Positions 8,943 to 17,965 of a stretch of DNA of 64,000 nucleotides are shown here, piece after piece. The stretch comes from Aquincola tertiaricarbonis (GTDB lineage: Bacteria; Pseudomonadota; Gammaproteobacteria; Burkholderiales; Burkholderiaceae_C), in assembly GCF_000969605.1 (NCBI RefSeq), contig NZ_JZUE01000001.1, forward strand, positions 1 through 64,000, given 5' to 3'. A model generated the notes under the pieces. The model worked only from the letters and a program-made list of their open reading frames with translations, was not told where the DNA came from and did not search any database. The translations under genes and the position numbers were made by a program. The first letter of the stretch is position 1. Each line of letters starts with the position of its first letter.

Positions 8943-9314
8943 ATGACGACGACGACCAAGAAGGAACAACGCCTGCGCCGCTCGCGGCAGACGCGTGTCC
9001 GCATCGCGATCCAACGCGTTGCACGCCTGACGGTGTTCCGCTCCAACCTGCACATCTACGCCAACGTGCTGTCCGACGACGGCACCAAGGTGCTGGCCAG
9101 CGCTTCGACCGCCGAGAAGGAAGTCCGCGAGCAGCTGGGCGCCGCCGGCAAGGGTGGCAACGCTGCAGCAGCCTCGATCGTGGGCAAGCGCATCGCCGAG
9201 AAGGCGAAGGCCGCGGGCATCGAGAAGGTGGCTTTCGACCGGGCTGGCTTTGCCTACCACGGCCGCGTGAAGGCACTGGCTGACGCTGCGCGCGAAGCCG
9301 GCCTGCAGTTCTGA
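8943..9314 (+). CDS. rplR: 50S ribosomal protein L18
   Basis: L18, 123 residues, binds 5S rRNA with L5. The core [19 protein letters not shown] and the C-terminal [20 protein letters not shown] match the family. The first dozen residues ([12 protein letters not shown]) are basic. AAGGAG (8927-8932) at the end of rplF serves as the ribosome-binding site. Confidence 0.96.
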   Translation: MTTTTKKEQRLRRSRQTRVRIAIQRVARLTVFRSNLHIYANVLSDDGTKVLASASTAEKEVREQLGAAGKGGNAAAASIVGKRIAEKAKAAGIEKVAFDRAGFAYHGRVKALADAAREAGLQF

Positions 9315-9333
9315 TTGAATTGAGGAACTAAAC

Positions 9334-9852
9334 ATGGCGAAGTTTCAACCTCGCGCCCAGACCGAAGCGAACGACGACGGTCTGAAGGAAAAGATGATTG
9401 CGGTGAACCGCGTCACCAAGGTGGTCAAGGGCGGCCGCACGCTGAGTTTCGCTGCGCTGACCGTGGTCGGTGACGGCGACGGCCGCATCGGCATGGGCAA
9501 GGGCAAGGCCAAGGAAGTGCCGGTTGCGGTGCAGAAGGCCATGGACTCGGCCCGCCGCAACATGGTCAAGGTTTCGCTGAAGAACGGCACCATCCACCAC
9601 ACGGTGCGTGGTGTTCACGGCGCAGCCAAGGTCATGATGGGCCCGGCCAAGCCGGGTGACGGCATCATCGCCGGCGGCCCGATGCGCGCCGTGTTCGAAG
9701 TGATGGGCGTGACCGACATCGTGGCCAAGAGCTTCGGTTCGACCAACCCCTACAACATGGTTCGTGCAACGCTCGACGCGCTGAAGAACTCGACGACGCC
9801 TGCCTCGGTCGCTGCAAAGCGTGGCAAGACGGTCGAAGAAATCTTCAACTGA
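9334..9852 (+). CDS. rpsE: 30S ribosomal protein S5
   Basis: S5 of 172 residues, located at the mRNA entry channel with S3 and S4 and important for decoding accuracy. The double-stranded RNA-binding N domain shows [18 protein letters not shown] and the segment [20 protein letters not shown]. The C domain carries [20 protein letters not shown]. Normal spc position. Confidence 0.97.
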   Translation: MAKFQPRAQTEANDDGLKEKMIAVNRVTKVVKGGRTLSFAALTVVGDGDGRIGMGKGKAKEVPVAVQKAMDSARRNMVKVSLKNGTIHHTVRGVHGAAKVMMGPAKPGDGIIAGGPMRAVFEVMGVTDIVAKSFGSTNPYNMVRATLDALKNSTTPASVAAKRGKTVEEIFN

Positions 9853-9874
9853 GCCTGCGGACCGGAGAACTTTC

Positions 9875-10057
9875 ATGTCCGACAAGAAAACCCTGACCGT
9901 GAAGTTGGTCAAGAGCGTCGCGGGTACCCGCCAGTCGCACCGCGATACGGTGCGCGGCCTCGGCCTGCGCAAGCTCAACAGTGAGCGCCAGCTGGAAGAC
10001 ACGCCGGCCGTGCGCGGCATGATCAACAAGGTCGCCTACCTCGTGAAGGTGCTGTGA
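9875..10057 (+). CDS. rpmD: 50S ribosomal protein L30
   Basis: L30, 60 residues, the usual bacterial length. The stretch [20 protein letters not shown] and the pattern [16 protein letters not shown] are typical. The ATG at 9875 is supported by GGAG (9863-9866); an in-frame ATG at 9821 lies inside rpsE. The TGA overlaps the rplO ATG (TGATG). Confidence 0.95.
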   Translation: MSDKKTLTVKLVKSVAGTRQSHRDTVRGLGLRKLNSERQLEDTPAVRGMINKVAYLVKVL

Positions 10058-10488
10058 TGCAACTCAACACGATCAAGCCGGGAAGCGGCTCCAAGCATGC
10101 GAAGCGCCGGGTCGGCCGTGGTATCGGCTCCGGTCTGGGCAAGACCGCTGGTCGCGGCCACAAGGGTCAGAAGTCCCGTGCGGGCGGCTACCACAAGGTC
10201 GGCTTCGAAGGCGGCCAGATGCCTCTGCAGCGCCGCCTGCCGAAGCGTGGCTTCAAGTCGCATTCGCTGAAGTACAACGCCGAAATCACGCTGGCCGATC
10301 TGGAAGCGCTGGCCGCCGACGAGGTCACGCTGGTGATGCTGAAGCAAGCCGGCCTGGTGGGCGAGCTGGCGAAGGTGGTCAAGGTCATCAAGTCGGGCGA
10401 GCTGACCAAGAAGGTTTCGCTGCAGGGCATCGGCGCGACTGCCGGCGCCAAGGCTGCCATCGAAGCCGCAGGCGGTTCGCTGGCCTGA
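10057..10488 (+). CDS. rplO: 50S ribosomal protein L15
   Basis: L15 of 143 residues, with the long glycine- and arginine-rich N-terminal arm that runs through 23S rRNA (for example [18 protein letters not shown]) and the [19 protein letters not shown] signature. The ATG overlaps the rpmD stop. An in-frame GTG at 10054 is an alternative but less likely start. secY follows after 27 bp. Confidence 0.97.
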   Translation: MQLNTIKPGSGSKHAKRRVGRGIGSGLGKTAGRGHKGQKSRAGGYHKVGFEGGQMPLQRRLPKRGFKSHSLKYNAEITLADLEALAADEVTLVMLKQAGLVGELAKVVKVIKSGELTKKVSLQGIGATAGAKAAIEAAGGSLA

Positions 10489-10515
10489 TAGCGCGAGCTG
10501 CAAGGACAACCTCGA

Positions 10516-11826
10516 GTGTCAACCAACGCCAATCAGCTGGCCAAGAGCGGCAAGTTCGGTGACTTGCGTCGCCGGCTTGTGTTCCTGCTTCTGGCACTGG
10601 TCGTCTACCGCATCGGCGCTCACGTGCCGGTGCCGGGCATCGATCCGGTGCAGCTGCAGCAGCTGTTCAAGAGCCAGAGCGGCGGCATCCTGAACCTGTT
10701 CAACATGTTCTCGGGCGGGGCGCTGTCGCGCTTCACCGTGTTCGCGTTGGGCATCATGCCGTACATCTCGGCGTCGATCATCATGCAGTTGATGACCTAC
10801 GTCGTGCCCACGCTCGAAGCGCTGAAGAAGGAAGGCGAGTCGGGCCGCCGGAAGATCACCCAGTACACGCGCTACGGCACGTTGGGACTGGCCATCTTCC
10901 AGTCCCTGGGCATTGCGCTGGCGTTGGAAGGTTCGCCCGGCTTGGTGCTCGCGCCCGGCTTCGGCTTCCGGATGACGACGGTGGTCAGCCTGGTGGCCGG
11001 AACGATGTTCCTGATGTGGCTGGGTGAGCAGATCACCGAGCGTGGGCTGGGCAACGGCATCTCGATCCTGATCTTTGCGGGCATCGCCGCTGGCCTGCCG
11101 AGCGCTGTGGGCGGCTTGTTCGAGCTGGTGCGCACCGGTGCGATGAGCATCATCGCTTCGTTGTTCATCATCGCCGTCATCATCCTGGTGACCTTCGCGG
11201 TGGTGTTCGTGGAGCGCGGTCAACGCAAGATCCTGGTCAACTATGCCAAGCGGCAGGTCGGGAACAAGGTGTACGGCGGCCAGTCGTCGCACCTGCCGCT
11301 CAAGCTCAACATGTCCGGCGTGATCCCGCCGATCTTCGCGTCGTCGATCATCCTGTTGCCGGCGACGGTGGTGGGTTGGTTTGCGACCGGCGAGGGTCTG
11401 CAGTGGCTGAAGGACATCTCCGGGGCGCTGTCGCCGGGGCAGCCGATCTACGTGATGCTGTATGCCGCGATGATCGTGTTCTTCTGCTTCTTCTACACCG
11501 CCCTGGTGTTCAACAGCCGCGAGACCGCTGACAACCTGAAGAAGAGTGGCGCTTTCATCCCGGGCATCCGGCCGGGTGACCAGACCGCGAGGTACATCGA
11601 TCGCATCCTGTCGCGGCTGACGCTGGCCGGTGCGGTGTACATCACGGCGGTGTGCCTGCTGCCCGAGTTCCTGGTGCTGAAGTACAACGTGCCGTTCTAT
11701 TTCGGTGGAACGTCGTTGCTGATCATCGTAGTGGTGACCATGGACTTCTGGGCGCAAGTCCAGAGCTATGTGATGAGTCAGCAGTATGAGTCGTTGCTGA
11801 AGAAGGCCAACTTCAAGGCAAGCTGA
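10516..11826 (+). CDS. secY: Preprotein translocase channel subunit SecY
   Basis: SecY, 436 residues, the ten-helix channel of the SecYEG translocon in the inner membrane. The opening [20 protein letters not shown], the plug and TM2 region [20 protein letters not shown], and [20 protein letters not shown] match the family closely. It starts at GTG 10516 with AAGGAC upstream (10502-10507). Its place after rplO is the classical spc end, which couples translocon supply to ribosome synthesis. Confidence 0.98.
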   Translation: MSTNANQLAKSGKFGDLRRRLVFLLLALVVYRIGAHVPVPGIDPVQLQQLFKSQSGGILNLFNMFSGGALSRFTVFALGIMPYISASIIMQLMTYVVPTLEALKKEGESGRRKITQYTRYGTLGLAIFQSLGIALALEGSPGLVLAPGFGFRMTTVVSLVAGTMFLMWLGEQITERGLGNGISILIFAGIAAGLPSAVGGLFELVRTGAMSIIASLFIIAVIILVTFAVVFVERGQRKILVNYAKRQVGNKVYGGQSSHLPLKLNMSGVIPPIFASSIILLPATVVGWFATGEGLQWLKDISGALSPGQPIYVMLYAAMIVFFCFFYTALVFNSRETADNLKKSGAFIPGIRPGDQTARYIDRILSRLTLAGAVYITAVCLLPEFLVLKYNVPFYFGGTSLLIIVVVTMDFWAQVQSYVMSQQYESLLKKANFKAS

Positions 11827-11839
11827 AGCGCGAGACCGT

Positions 11840-12058
11840 ATGGCAAAAGACGATGTCATCCAGATGCAGGGGGAGATTCTCGAAAACCTCCCCAACGCAA
11901 CCTTCCGTGTGAAGCTCGAGAACGGCCACGTGGTTCTCGGACATATCTCCGGAAAGATGCGCATGCATTACATCCGCATTCTTCCCGGCGACAAGGTCAC
12001 CGTGGAGCTCACCCCGTATGACTTGAGCCGGGCACGCATTGTGTTCCGCGCGAAATAA
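11840..12058 (+). CDS. infA: Translation initiation factor IF-1
   Basis: IF-1 of 72 residues, a single S1/OB-fold domain that binds the 30S A site during initiation. [20 protein letters not shown] and [20 protein letters not shown] are diagnostic. It is placed between secY and rpmJ, the usual arrangement in betaproteobacteria (not the separate infA of E. coli). It lies 13 bp after secY and is probably cotranscribed. Confidence 0.97.
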   Translation: MAKDDVIQMQGEILENLPNATFRVKLENGHVVLGHISGKMRMHYIRILPGDKVTVELTPYDLSRARIVFRAK

Positions 12059-12068
12059 GGAGAAGACC

Positions 12069-12182
12069 ATGAAAGTTGCAGCATCGGTCAAGAAGATGTG
12101 TCGCAATTGCAAGATCATCCGCCGCAAGGGCGTGGTGCGTGTGATCTGTACCGACCCGCGCCATAAGCAGCGCCAGGGTTGA
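12069..12182 (+). CDS. rpmJ: 50S ribosomal protein L36 (zinc-ribbon type)
   Basis: Tiny gene of 37 codons starting [20 protein letters not shown] and ending DPRHKQRQG. It has CxxC (Cys11, Cys14), Cys27 and a histidine at about 32, the complete zinc site of the C-plus form of L36. It sits in the standard alpha-operon position between infA and rpsM. GGAGAAG (12059-12065) is the ribosome-binding site. Confidence 0.96.
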   Translation: MKVAASVKKMCRNCKIIRRKGVVRVICTDPRHKQRQG

Positions 12183-12211
12183 TCAGCGCCGAACCAGATT
12201 AAGAGGACACC

Positions 12212-12577
12212 ATGGCACGCATTGCTGGTATCAACATTCCGCAGCACAAGCACACCGAGATCGGCCTGACGTCGATCTACGGCATCGGTCGCACGACCGC
12301 GCAGAAGATCTGCGTCGCTGCTGGCATCGAGTTCAACAAGAAGGTCAAGGACCTGACCGACGCCGACCTGGAGAAGATCCGGGACGAGATCGGCCGCATG
12401 ACGATCGAAGGCGACCTGCGTCGCGAGCAGTCGATCAACATCAAGCGCCTGATGGACCTCGGCTGCTACCGCGGCATGCGTCATCGCCGTGGCCTGCCGG
12501 TGCGTGGTCAACGCACGAAGACGAACGCCCGCACCCGCAAGGGTCCGCGCAAGTCCGGCGCGCTGGTCAAGAAGTGA
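12212..12577 (+). CDS. rpsM: 30S ribosomal protein S13
   Basis: S13, 121 residues, in the 30S head, contacting the P-site tRNA and forming bridge B1. The opening [20 protein letters not shown] and the C-terminal tail [16 protein letters not shown] are characteristic. It starts the alpha operon, with AGAGGA (12202-12207) upstream. Confidence 0.97.
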   Translation: MARIAGINIPQHKHTEIGLTSIYGIGRTTAQKICVAAGIEFNKKVKDLTDADLEKIRDEIGRMTIEGDLRREQSINIKRLMDLGCYRGMRHRRGLPVRGQRTKTNARTRKGPRKSGALVKK

Positions 12578-12612
12578 TCGACGCGGTCGGCAACGGATTG
12601 AAGGATTAAGAC

Positions 12613-13017
12613 ATGGCCAAGGCACCCAACAACAGCGCAGCACGTCGTGTGAGCAAGAAGGTCCGCAAGAACATTGCGGACGGCATCGCTCACGTGCACG
12701 CGTCGTTCAACAACACCATCATCACGATCACGGACCGCCAGGGCGGCGCGTTGTCGTGGGCCTCGAGCGGCGGCCAGGGCTTCAAGGGTTCGCGCAAGAG
12801 CACCCCGTTCGCGGCCCAGGTGGCTGCGGAAACCGCAGGCCGTGCAGCGCAGGAACAAGGTATTAAGAACCTCGACGTGCGGATCAAGGGCCCCGGCCCG
12901 GGCCGTGAGTCGTCGGTGCGTGCACTGGCATCGCTGGGCATCCGCATCACGTCGATCTCCGACGTGACGCCGGTGCCGCACAACGGTTGCCGTCCGCAGA
13001 AGCGTCGCCGCATCTAA
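12613..13017 (+). CDS. rpsK: 30S ribosomal protein S11
   Basis: S11 of 134 residues, on the 30S platform near the E site. [19 protein letters not shown] and the C-terminal [20 protein letters not shown] are family signatures. It lies between rpsM and rpsD. A 135-bp gap with two hairpins separates it from rpsD, unusually long for this operon. Confidence 0.97.
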   Translation: MAKAPNNSAARRVSKKVRKNIADGIAHVHASFNNTIITITDRQGGALSWASSGGQGFKGSRKSTPFAAQVAAETAGRAAQEQGIKNLDVRIKGPGPGRESSVRALASLGIRITSISDVTPVPHNGCRPQKRRRI

Positions 13018-13031
13018 GCGACGTTCCAAGG

Positions 13032-13066
13032 ACGTCGGTAGCGTCTCCAGGGCGCTGCCGACGTTT
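13032..13066 (+). promoter_or_regulatory. 12-bp hairpin with short T-run after rpsK (attenuator-like)
   Basis: A 12-bp stem with one G-U pair (ACGTCGGTAGCG at 13032-13043 with CGCTGCCGACGT at 13053-13064), followed by TTT. Lying in mid-operon 15 nt after rpsK, it could act as an attenuator or processing site. In other bacteria S4, the product of the next gene, controls the alpha operon by binding mRNA; whether this RNA is its target is not known. Confidence 0.45.
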
Positions 13067-13109
13067 GTCCTTCAGCCCACCGTTCGTGCCGTGACGTCGG
13101 CGCGGACTC

Positions 13110-13131
13110 ACGCGACAAACATCGGTCGCGT
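13110..13131 (+). promoter_or_regulatory. Hairpin just upstream of the rpsD ribosome-binding site
   Basis: A 7-bp perfect stem ACGCGAC/GTCGCGT (13110-13116 with 13125-13131) with an 8-nt A-rich loop, ending about 10 nt before the AAGGA of rpsD (13140-13144). The position suits translational control of rpsD. No known motif is assigned. Confidence 0.35.
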
Positions 13132-13152
13132 CAGATAAACAAGGAAAACCAA

Positions 13153-13776
13153 GTGGCACGTTACCTCGGCCCCAAGGCCAAACTCTCGCGCCGTGAAGGC
13201 ACCGACCTCTACCTGAAGAGCGCGCGTCGCCCCATCGGCGACAAGGCGAAGTTCGACAGCAAGCCGGGTCAGCACGGCCGCACCAGCGGTTCGCGTACCA
13301 GCGACTTCGGTCTGCAGCTGCGCGAGAAGCAAAAGGTCAAGCGCATGTACGGCGTGCTGGAACGCCAGTTCCGCCGCTACTTCGAGGAGGCTGAACGCCG
13401 CCGCGGCAACACCGGTACCAACCTGTTGACGCTGCTGGAATCGCGCCTCGACAACGTGGTGTACCGCATGGGCTTCGGCTCGACCCGCGCCGAAGCTCGC
13501 CAGCTGGTGTCGCACAAGTCGATCACCGTCAACGGCCAGGTCGTGAACATCGCTTCGTACATGGTCAAGGCGGGCGACGTGGTCGCCGTGCGTGAAAAGG
13601 CCAAGAAGCAGCTGCGTGTGACCGAGTCGCTGAAGCTGGCTCAATCCATCGGCATGCCGGCCTGGGTCGAAGTGAACGAGTCGAAGCTGGAAGGCGTCTT
13701 CAAGAAGACCCCGGATCGCGACGAATTCGGCGCCGAGATCAAGGAAGCGCTGATCGTGGAACTCTACTCGCGCTGA
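13153..13776 (+). CDS. rpsD: 30S ribosomal protein S4
   Basis: S4, 207 residues, a primary 16S rRNA binder and, in E. coli, the repressor of the alpha operon. It opens [20 protein letters not shown] and has the S4 RNA-binding domain [20 protein letters not shown] followed by [19 protein letters not shown]. It starts with GTG at 13153 with AAGGA upstream. It is flanked on both sides by strong hairpins, so its expression may be set separately from rpsMK and rpoA. Confidence 0.97.
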   Translation: MARYLGPKAKLSRREGTDLYLKSARRPIGDKAKFDSKPGQHGRTSGSRTSDFGLQLREKQKVKRMYGVLERQFRRYFEEAERRRGNTGTNLLTLLESRLDNVVYRMGFGSTRAEARQLVSHKSITVNGQVVNIASYMVKAGDVVAVREKAKKQLRVTESLKLAQSIGMPAWVEVNESKLEGVFKKTPDRDEFGAEIKEALIVELYSR

Positions 13777-13789
13777 TCCAGGCGACTGA

Positions 13790-13830
13790 CGCGCGTGCGG
13801 CCGTGTGGCCGCGCGCGCGCGTTTTGTTTT
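13790..13830 (+). terminator. Terminator-like hairpin between rpsD and rpoA
   Basis: A 13-bp GC stem with one G-U pair (13790-13802 with 13807-13819, loop GTGT) is followed by GTTTTGTTTT (13821-13830), the shape of a Rho-independent terminator. It would cut rpoA-rplQ off from the upstream ribosomal genes unless read-through, antitermination or an internal promoter in 13831-13933 intervenes. Confidence 0.6.
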
Positions 13831-13933
13831 CGGCCGCTGTGTTTGCCGGGCACGCAGCGGCCTCGCATGGCCCGACATGTCCATCAGCCTTATCGGTGTA
13901 ACGAGCCGAGGGTATTGACAGGAACACCACTCA

Positions 13934-14926
13934 ATGCAAACCAATCTGCTGAAACCCAAAGCCATCCAAGTCGAGCCGCTGGGCGATCGCCGTGCCAAGG
14001 TGACGCTCGAGCCGTTCGAGCGGGGCTACGGGCACACGCTGGGCAATGCCCTGCGCCGTGTGCTGCTGTCGTCGATGGTGGGTTACGCGCCGACGGAAGT
14101 CACCATCGCCGGCGTGCTGCACGAGTACTCGACTGTCGACGGCGTTCAGGAAGATGTGGTCCACATCATGCTGAACCTGAAGGGCGTGACGTTCCGTCTG
14201 CACAACCGCGACGAAGTGACCCTGGTGCTGCGCAAGGAGGGCGAAGGCCCCGTGACTGCCGGCGACATCCAGACGCCGCACGACGTCGAGGTCATCAACC
14301 CCGACCACGTGATCGCGCACCTGGCCAAGGGCGGCAAGCTCGATATGCAGATCAAGGTCGAAAAGGGCCGTGGTTACGTGCCGGGCAACCTGCGCCGCTT
14401 CGGTGACGAGCCCACGAAGTCGATCGGCCGCATCGTGCTGGACGCTTCGTTCTCGCCGGTGCGCCGCGTGAGCTATGCCGTCGAGAACGCCCGCGTCGAG
14501 CAGCGTACCGACCTGGACAAGCTCGTGATGGAGATCGAGACCAACGGTGCGATCAGCCCCGAGGAAGCCATCCGTGCTTCGGCCAAGATCCTGGTCGAGC
14601 AGCTGGTGGTGTTCGCTCAGCTGCCGCACGAAGACGGCGAGATCTTCCAGGCGCCTTCGGCACCGCGAGCCGGTGGCAACTTCGATCCGATCCTGCTGCG
14701 CCCGGTCGACGAGCTCGAGCTGACGGTGCGTTCGGCCAACTGCCTGAAGGCCGAAAACATCTACTACATCGGCGACCTGATCCAGCGCACCGAGACCGAG
14801 CTGCTGAAGACGCCGAACCTCGGCCGCAAGTCGCTGAACGAGATCAAGGAAGTGCTGGCATCGCGCGGGCTGACGCTCGGCGCGCGCCTCGAGAACTGGC
14901 CGCCCCAGGGCCTGGACAAGCGTTAA
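13934..14926 (+). CDS. rpoA: DNA-directed RNA polymerase subunit alpha
   Basis: RpoA of 330 residues, the scaffold subunit of RNA polymerase. The N-terminal domain shows [20 protein letters not shown] (dimerisation and assembly). The C-terminal domain, which binds UP elements and activators, shows [20 protein letters not shown] and [23 protein letters not shown] 13934 follows CAGGAACACCACTCA, which holds an AGGA. It lies after rpsD as usual, but beyond a terminator-like hairpin at 13790. Confidence 0.98.
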   Translation: MQTNLLKPKAIQVEPLGDRRAKVTLEPFERGYGHTLGNALRRVLLSSMVGYAPTEVTIAGVLHEYSTVDGVQEDVVHIMLNLKGVTFRLHNRDEVTLVLRKEGEGPVTAGDIQTPHDVEVINPDHVIAHLAKGGKLDMQIKVEKGRGYVPGNLRRFGDEPTKSIGRIVLDASFSPVRRVSYAVENARVEQRTDLDKLVMEIETNGAISPEEAIRASAKILVEQLVVFAQLPHEDGEIFQAPSAPRAGGNFDPILLRPVDELELTVRSANCLKAENIYYIGDLIQRTETELLKTPNLGRKSLNEIKEVLASRGLTLGARLENWPPQGLDKR

Positions 14927-14994
14927 TCAAACGCTGTCATGTGCAACCCCCGGTACCTGATCCGGCCGGGGTTCAATAAGTAAAGGAACGCACC

Positions 14995-15393
14995 ATGCGC
15001 CACCGCAACGGACTTCGCAAACTCAACCGCACCAGCTCCCACCGCCTGGCGATGCTGCGCAACATGGCCAACTCGCTGCTGCAGCACGAAGCCATCAAGA
15101 CCACGGTCCCCAAGGCCAAGGAATTGCGCCGCGTTGTCGAGCCGCTGATCACGCTGGCCAAGGAACCCACGCTGGCCAACCGCCGCCTGGCTTTTTCGCG
15201 CACCCGTGACCGCGATATCGTCACCAAGCTGTTCAACGAACTCGGCCCGCGCTACAAGGCGCGCCCGGGCGGCTACACCCGTATCCTGAAGATGGGCTTC
15301 CGTGTCGGCGACAACGCGCCGATGGCCTTCGTCGAGCTGGTGGATCGTCCCGACGTCGCCGTGGCTGAAGAAGCCACCGACGCTGCCGAGTAA
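14995..15393 (+). CDS. rplQ: 50S ribosomal protein L17
   Basis: L17, 132 residues, near the tunnel exit. It begins [20 protein letters not shown] and contains [20 protein letters not shown], both diagnostic. AAAGGAA (14982-14988) is the ribosome-binding site. It is the last gene of the alpha operon; a long imperfect hairpin follows. Confidence 0.97.
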   Translation: MRHRNGLRKLNRTSSHRLAMLRNMANSLLQHEAIKTTVPKAKELRRVVEPLITLAKEPTLANRRLAFSRTRDRDIVTKLFNELGPRYKARPGGYTRILKMGFRVGDNAPMAFVELVDRPDVAVAEEATDAAE

Positions 15394-15398
15394 GTCAC

Positions 15399-15458
15399 TT
15401 CGGCGTTGCAGCCCACTATTTTCGAACTTTGTTCGATAGGGGCTGGCAAGACGCCGAA
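15399..15458 (+). terminator. Long imperfect hairpin after rplQ
   Basis: The outer stem TTCGGCGT/ACGCCGAA (15399-15406 with 15451-15458), middle stem CAGCCC/GGGCTG (15409-15414 with 15440-15445) and inner stem TCGAAC/GTTCGA (15422-15427 with 15431-15436) make one 60-nt structure. It has no T-run. It probably ends or stabilises the alpha-operon mRNA just before the tRNA promoter. Confidence 0.45.
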
Positions 15459-15465
15459 AGCACGC

Positions 15466-15471
15466 TATACT
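15466..15471 (+). promoter_or_regulatory. -10 element of the initiator tRNA gene
   Basis: TATACT lies 12 nt before the tRNA 5' end and would start transcription at about 15478. No good -35 is visible, since the region 15442-15449 is GGCTGGCA. Low to medium confidence. Confidence 0.45.
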
Positions 15472-15483
15472 GTCAGCTTCCGT

Positions 15484-15560
<77 letters not shown>

Positions 15561-15569
15561 GAATCCGAG

Positions 15570-15604
15570 ACAGGCCCCCACGTAAGTGCGGGGCCTGTTT
15601 TTTT
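15570..15604 (+). terminator. Strong Rho-independent terminator after tRNA-fMet
   Basis: Stem ACAGGCCCC/GGGGCCTGT (15570-15578 with 15590-15598), extended inward by CAC/GTG around the loop GTAA, followed by TTTTTT. The remaining 80 bases before yajC hold two smaller hairpins (CGAAGC/GCTTCG near 15608-15624 and GGCCCG/CGGGCC at 15644-15662). Confidence 0.9.
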
Positions 15605-15684
15605 GTTCGAAGCTTTTTGCTTCGGATGGATTTTTTTCGATTGGGCCCGCATCGAACGGGCCTTTGTCTCAAGGACCGACCGCC

Positions 15685-16011
15685 GTGTTCATTTCCGAAG
15701 CCTTTGCCCAAACCGCACCTGCCGCCGCCGAGGGCGCGGGTTCCAGCCTGCTGAGCATGCTGCCGCTGGTGCTGATGTTCGTGGTGCTGTACTTCATCAT
15801 GATCCGTCCCCAGATGAAGCGGCAGAAGGAACACAAGGCGATGATCGATGCCATCGCCAAGGGCGATGAAGTGGTGACGGCGGGTGGTCTGCTCGGCCGC
15901 ATCAACAAAGTGGGCGAGAGCTTCGTGCACGTGGAACTGGCCAGCGGCGTCGAGGTGCAGCTGCAGCGCACCGCCATCACCCAGGTGCTGCCCAAGGGCA
16001 CCATCAAGTAA
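15685..16011 (+). CDS. yajC: SecDF-associated protein YajC
   Basis: YajC of 108 residues, the small inner-membrane partner of SecD-SecF. After a short periplasmic N-terminus (ISEAFAQTAPAAAEGAGS) comes one membrane helix, LLSMLPLVLMFVVLYFIMIR, then RPQMKRQKEHKAMIDAIAKG and the conserved GDEVVTAGGLLGRI. I start at GTG 15685 with AAGGAC upstream (15671-15676); an ATG at 15586 would lie inside the tRNA terminator. It is followed by secD and secF. Confidence 0.93.
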   Translation: MFISEAFAQTAPAAAEGAGSSLLSMLPLVLMFVVLYFIMIRPQMKRQKEHKAMIDAIAKGDEVVTAGGLLGRINKVGESFVHVELASGVEVQLQRTAITQVLPKGTIK

Positions 16012-16067
16012 CCCCGCCACCGTTCGTTTAAACCCGGCGCGGGCTCCCGCGCCAGGGGAGTCTGTCG

Positions 16068-17954
16068 ATGAACCGCTATCCGTGGTGGAAGTACGCGATG
16101 CTCGCCATCGCATTCGTGATCGGGCTGCTGTACACGCTGCCCAATTTCTTCGGCGAGGCACCTGCGGTGCAGGTGTCCAGCGGCAAGGTCACGCTGAAGG
16201 TGGACAGCTCGCTGGTGCAGCGGGTAGAGCGGGCGCTGGCGGACGCACAGCTGACGCCGGACTTCGTTCAGTTCGACGGCAATTCGGTGCGCGCCCGCTT
16301 CCGGGACACTGACACGCAGATCCGCGCGAAGGACGTGTTGTCTCGCGCGCTGAACCCCGACGCCAACGATCCGGCCTACATCGTCGCACTCAACTTGGTG
16401 AGCCGTTCTCCTGCATGGCTCACCTCCATGCGCGCCTTGCCGATGTACCTCGGCCTGGACCTGCGCGGGGGCGTCTACTTCCTCATGCAGGTGGACATGA
16501 AGGCGGCGCTGACGAAGCGTGCCGAGGCGCTGACCGGCGACATCCGCTCGCTGCTGCGCGAGAAGAACATCCGCCACACAGGCATCGTGCGCGACGGCAA
16601 CGTCGTGCGAGTGTCGTTCCGCGATGCGCCCACGCTGAACTCGGCGCTTGCCGAGCTGACGGCCTCACTGCCGGACCTGCAGTGGACGCAGGGCACCGCT
16701 GGCAGTGGCGATCTGCAGCTGACCGGTTCGCTGAAGCCGCAAGCCGCCACCGCGGTGCAGCAGGCGGCGCTCAAGCAGAATATCACCACGTTGCACAACC
16801 GCGTGAACGAGCTGGGCGTGGCGGAGCCCGTGATCCAGCAGCAGGGTGCCGACCGCGTGGTGGTGCAGTTGCCGGGCGTGCAGGACACGGCGAAGGCCAA
16901 GGACATCATCGGCCGCACCGCCACGCTGGAAGTGCGTCTGGTGGATGACAGCACGGAAGCGGCTGCGGCCGCCATCGGTTCGGCGCCGGTGCCGTTCGGC
17001 ACCGAACGCTACGTCGAGCGCGGCGGCGCCCCGTTGATCGTCAAGCGCCAGGTGATCCTCACCGGCGAGAACCTGACGGATGCGCAGGCCGGATTCGACG
17101 GCCAGAACCAGGAGCCGGCGGTGCACCTGACGCTGGACGCCAAGGGCGCACGGATCTTCCGCGACATCACGCGGGAGAACGTGGGCAAGCGCATGGCCAT
17201 CCTGTTGTTCGAGAAGGGCAAGGGCGAGGTCGTGACCGCGCCGGTGATCCGCAGCGAGATCGGCGGCGGGCGCGTGCAGATCAGCGGGCGCATGACGACC
17301 CAGGAAGCGAACGACACCGCACTGCTGCTGCGCGCGGGCTCGCTGGCCGCGCCGATGGAGATTGTGGAAGAGCGCACCATCGGCCCGAGCCTGGGCGCCG
17401 AGAACATCGCCAAGGGTTTCGACAGCGTGCTGTACGGCTTCATCGCCATCGCGGTGTTCATGTGCTGCTACTACCTGTTGTTCGGCGTGTTCTCCACCGT
17501 GGCGCTGGCGTTCAATCTGCTGCTGCTGGTGGCGATCCTGTCGATGCTGCAGGCCACGCTGACGCTGCCCGGCATGGCGGCCATTGCGCTGACGCTGGGC
17601 ATGGCGATCGACGCCAACGTGCTGATCAACGAACGTGTACGCGAGGAGCTGCGCAACGGCAGCGCGCCGCAGACGGCGATCCTGGTCGGCTATGAACGCG
17701 CCTGGGGCACCATCCTCGACTCCAACGTGACCACGCTGATCGCCGGCGTCGCGCTCCTGGCCTTCGGCTCGGGACCGGTGCGCGGCTTCGCGGTGGTGCA
17801 TTGCCTGGGCATCCTTACCTCGATGTTCTCGGCCGTGGTGTTCTCGCGTGCGCTGGTCAATCTCTGGTATGGCCGCAAGAAGAAGCTCAAGTCGGTGTCC
17901 ATTGGCCAGGTTTGGCGCCCCAGCGCTGAACCCGGCAAAGCGGCGCAGGCCTGA
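16068..17954 (+). CDS. secD: Protein translocase subunit SecD
   Basis: SecD, 628 residues, uses the proton gradient to pull secreted proteins through the periplasmic side of SecYEG. There is an N-terminal membrane helix (about residues 6-26), the D1 motif LGLDLRGGVYFLMQVD, a large periplasmic domain, and five C-terminal helices with GMAIDANVLINERVREEL, the conserved proton-path region. The ATG has GGGGAG (16055-16060) upstream. secF follows after 11 bp. Confidence 0.97.
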   Translation: MNRYPWWKYAMLAIAFVIGLLYTLPNFFGEAPAVQVSSGKVTLKVDSSLVQRVERALADAQLTPDFVQFDGNSVRARFRDTDTQIRAKDVLSRALNPDANDPAYIVALNLVSRSPAWLTSMRALPMYLGLDLRGGVYFLMQVDMKAALTKRAEALTGDIRSLLREKNIRHTGIVRDGNVVRVSFRDAPTLNSALAELTASLPDLQWTQGTAGSGDLQLTGSLKPQAATAVQQAALKQNITTLHNRVNELGVAEPVIQQQGADRVVVQLPGVQDTAKAKDIIGRTATLEVRLVDDSTEAAAAAIGSAPVPFGTERYVERGGAPLIVKRQVILTGENLTDAQAGFDGQNQEPAVHLTLDAKGARIFRDITRENVGKRMAILLFEKGKGEVVTAPVIRSEIGGGRVQISGRMTTQEANDTALLLRAGSLAAPMEIVEERTIGPSLGAENIAKGFDSVLYGFIAIAVFMCCYYLLFGVFSTVALAFNLLLLVAILSMLQATLTLPGMAAIALTLGMAIDANVLINERVREELRNGSAPQTAILVGYERAWGTILDSNVTTLIAGVALLAFGSGPVRGFAVVHCLGILTSMFSAVVFSRALVNLWYGRKKKLKSVSIGQVWRPSAEPGKAAQA

Positions 17955-17965
17955 AGGAGCGACAG

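Noticed and set aside
10519-11964. A 481-codon minus-strand frame opposite secY
   Set aside because: SecY is certain on the + strand; the antisense product is His/Arg/Gln-rich with no recognisable fold.
13915-13920. TTGACA before rpoA as a -35 element
   Set aside because: It is only 13 bp before the ATG, so no -10 can follow it outside the gene and the transcript would start inside rpoA.
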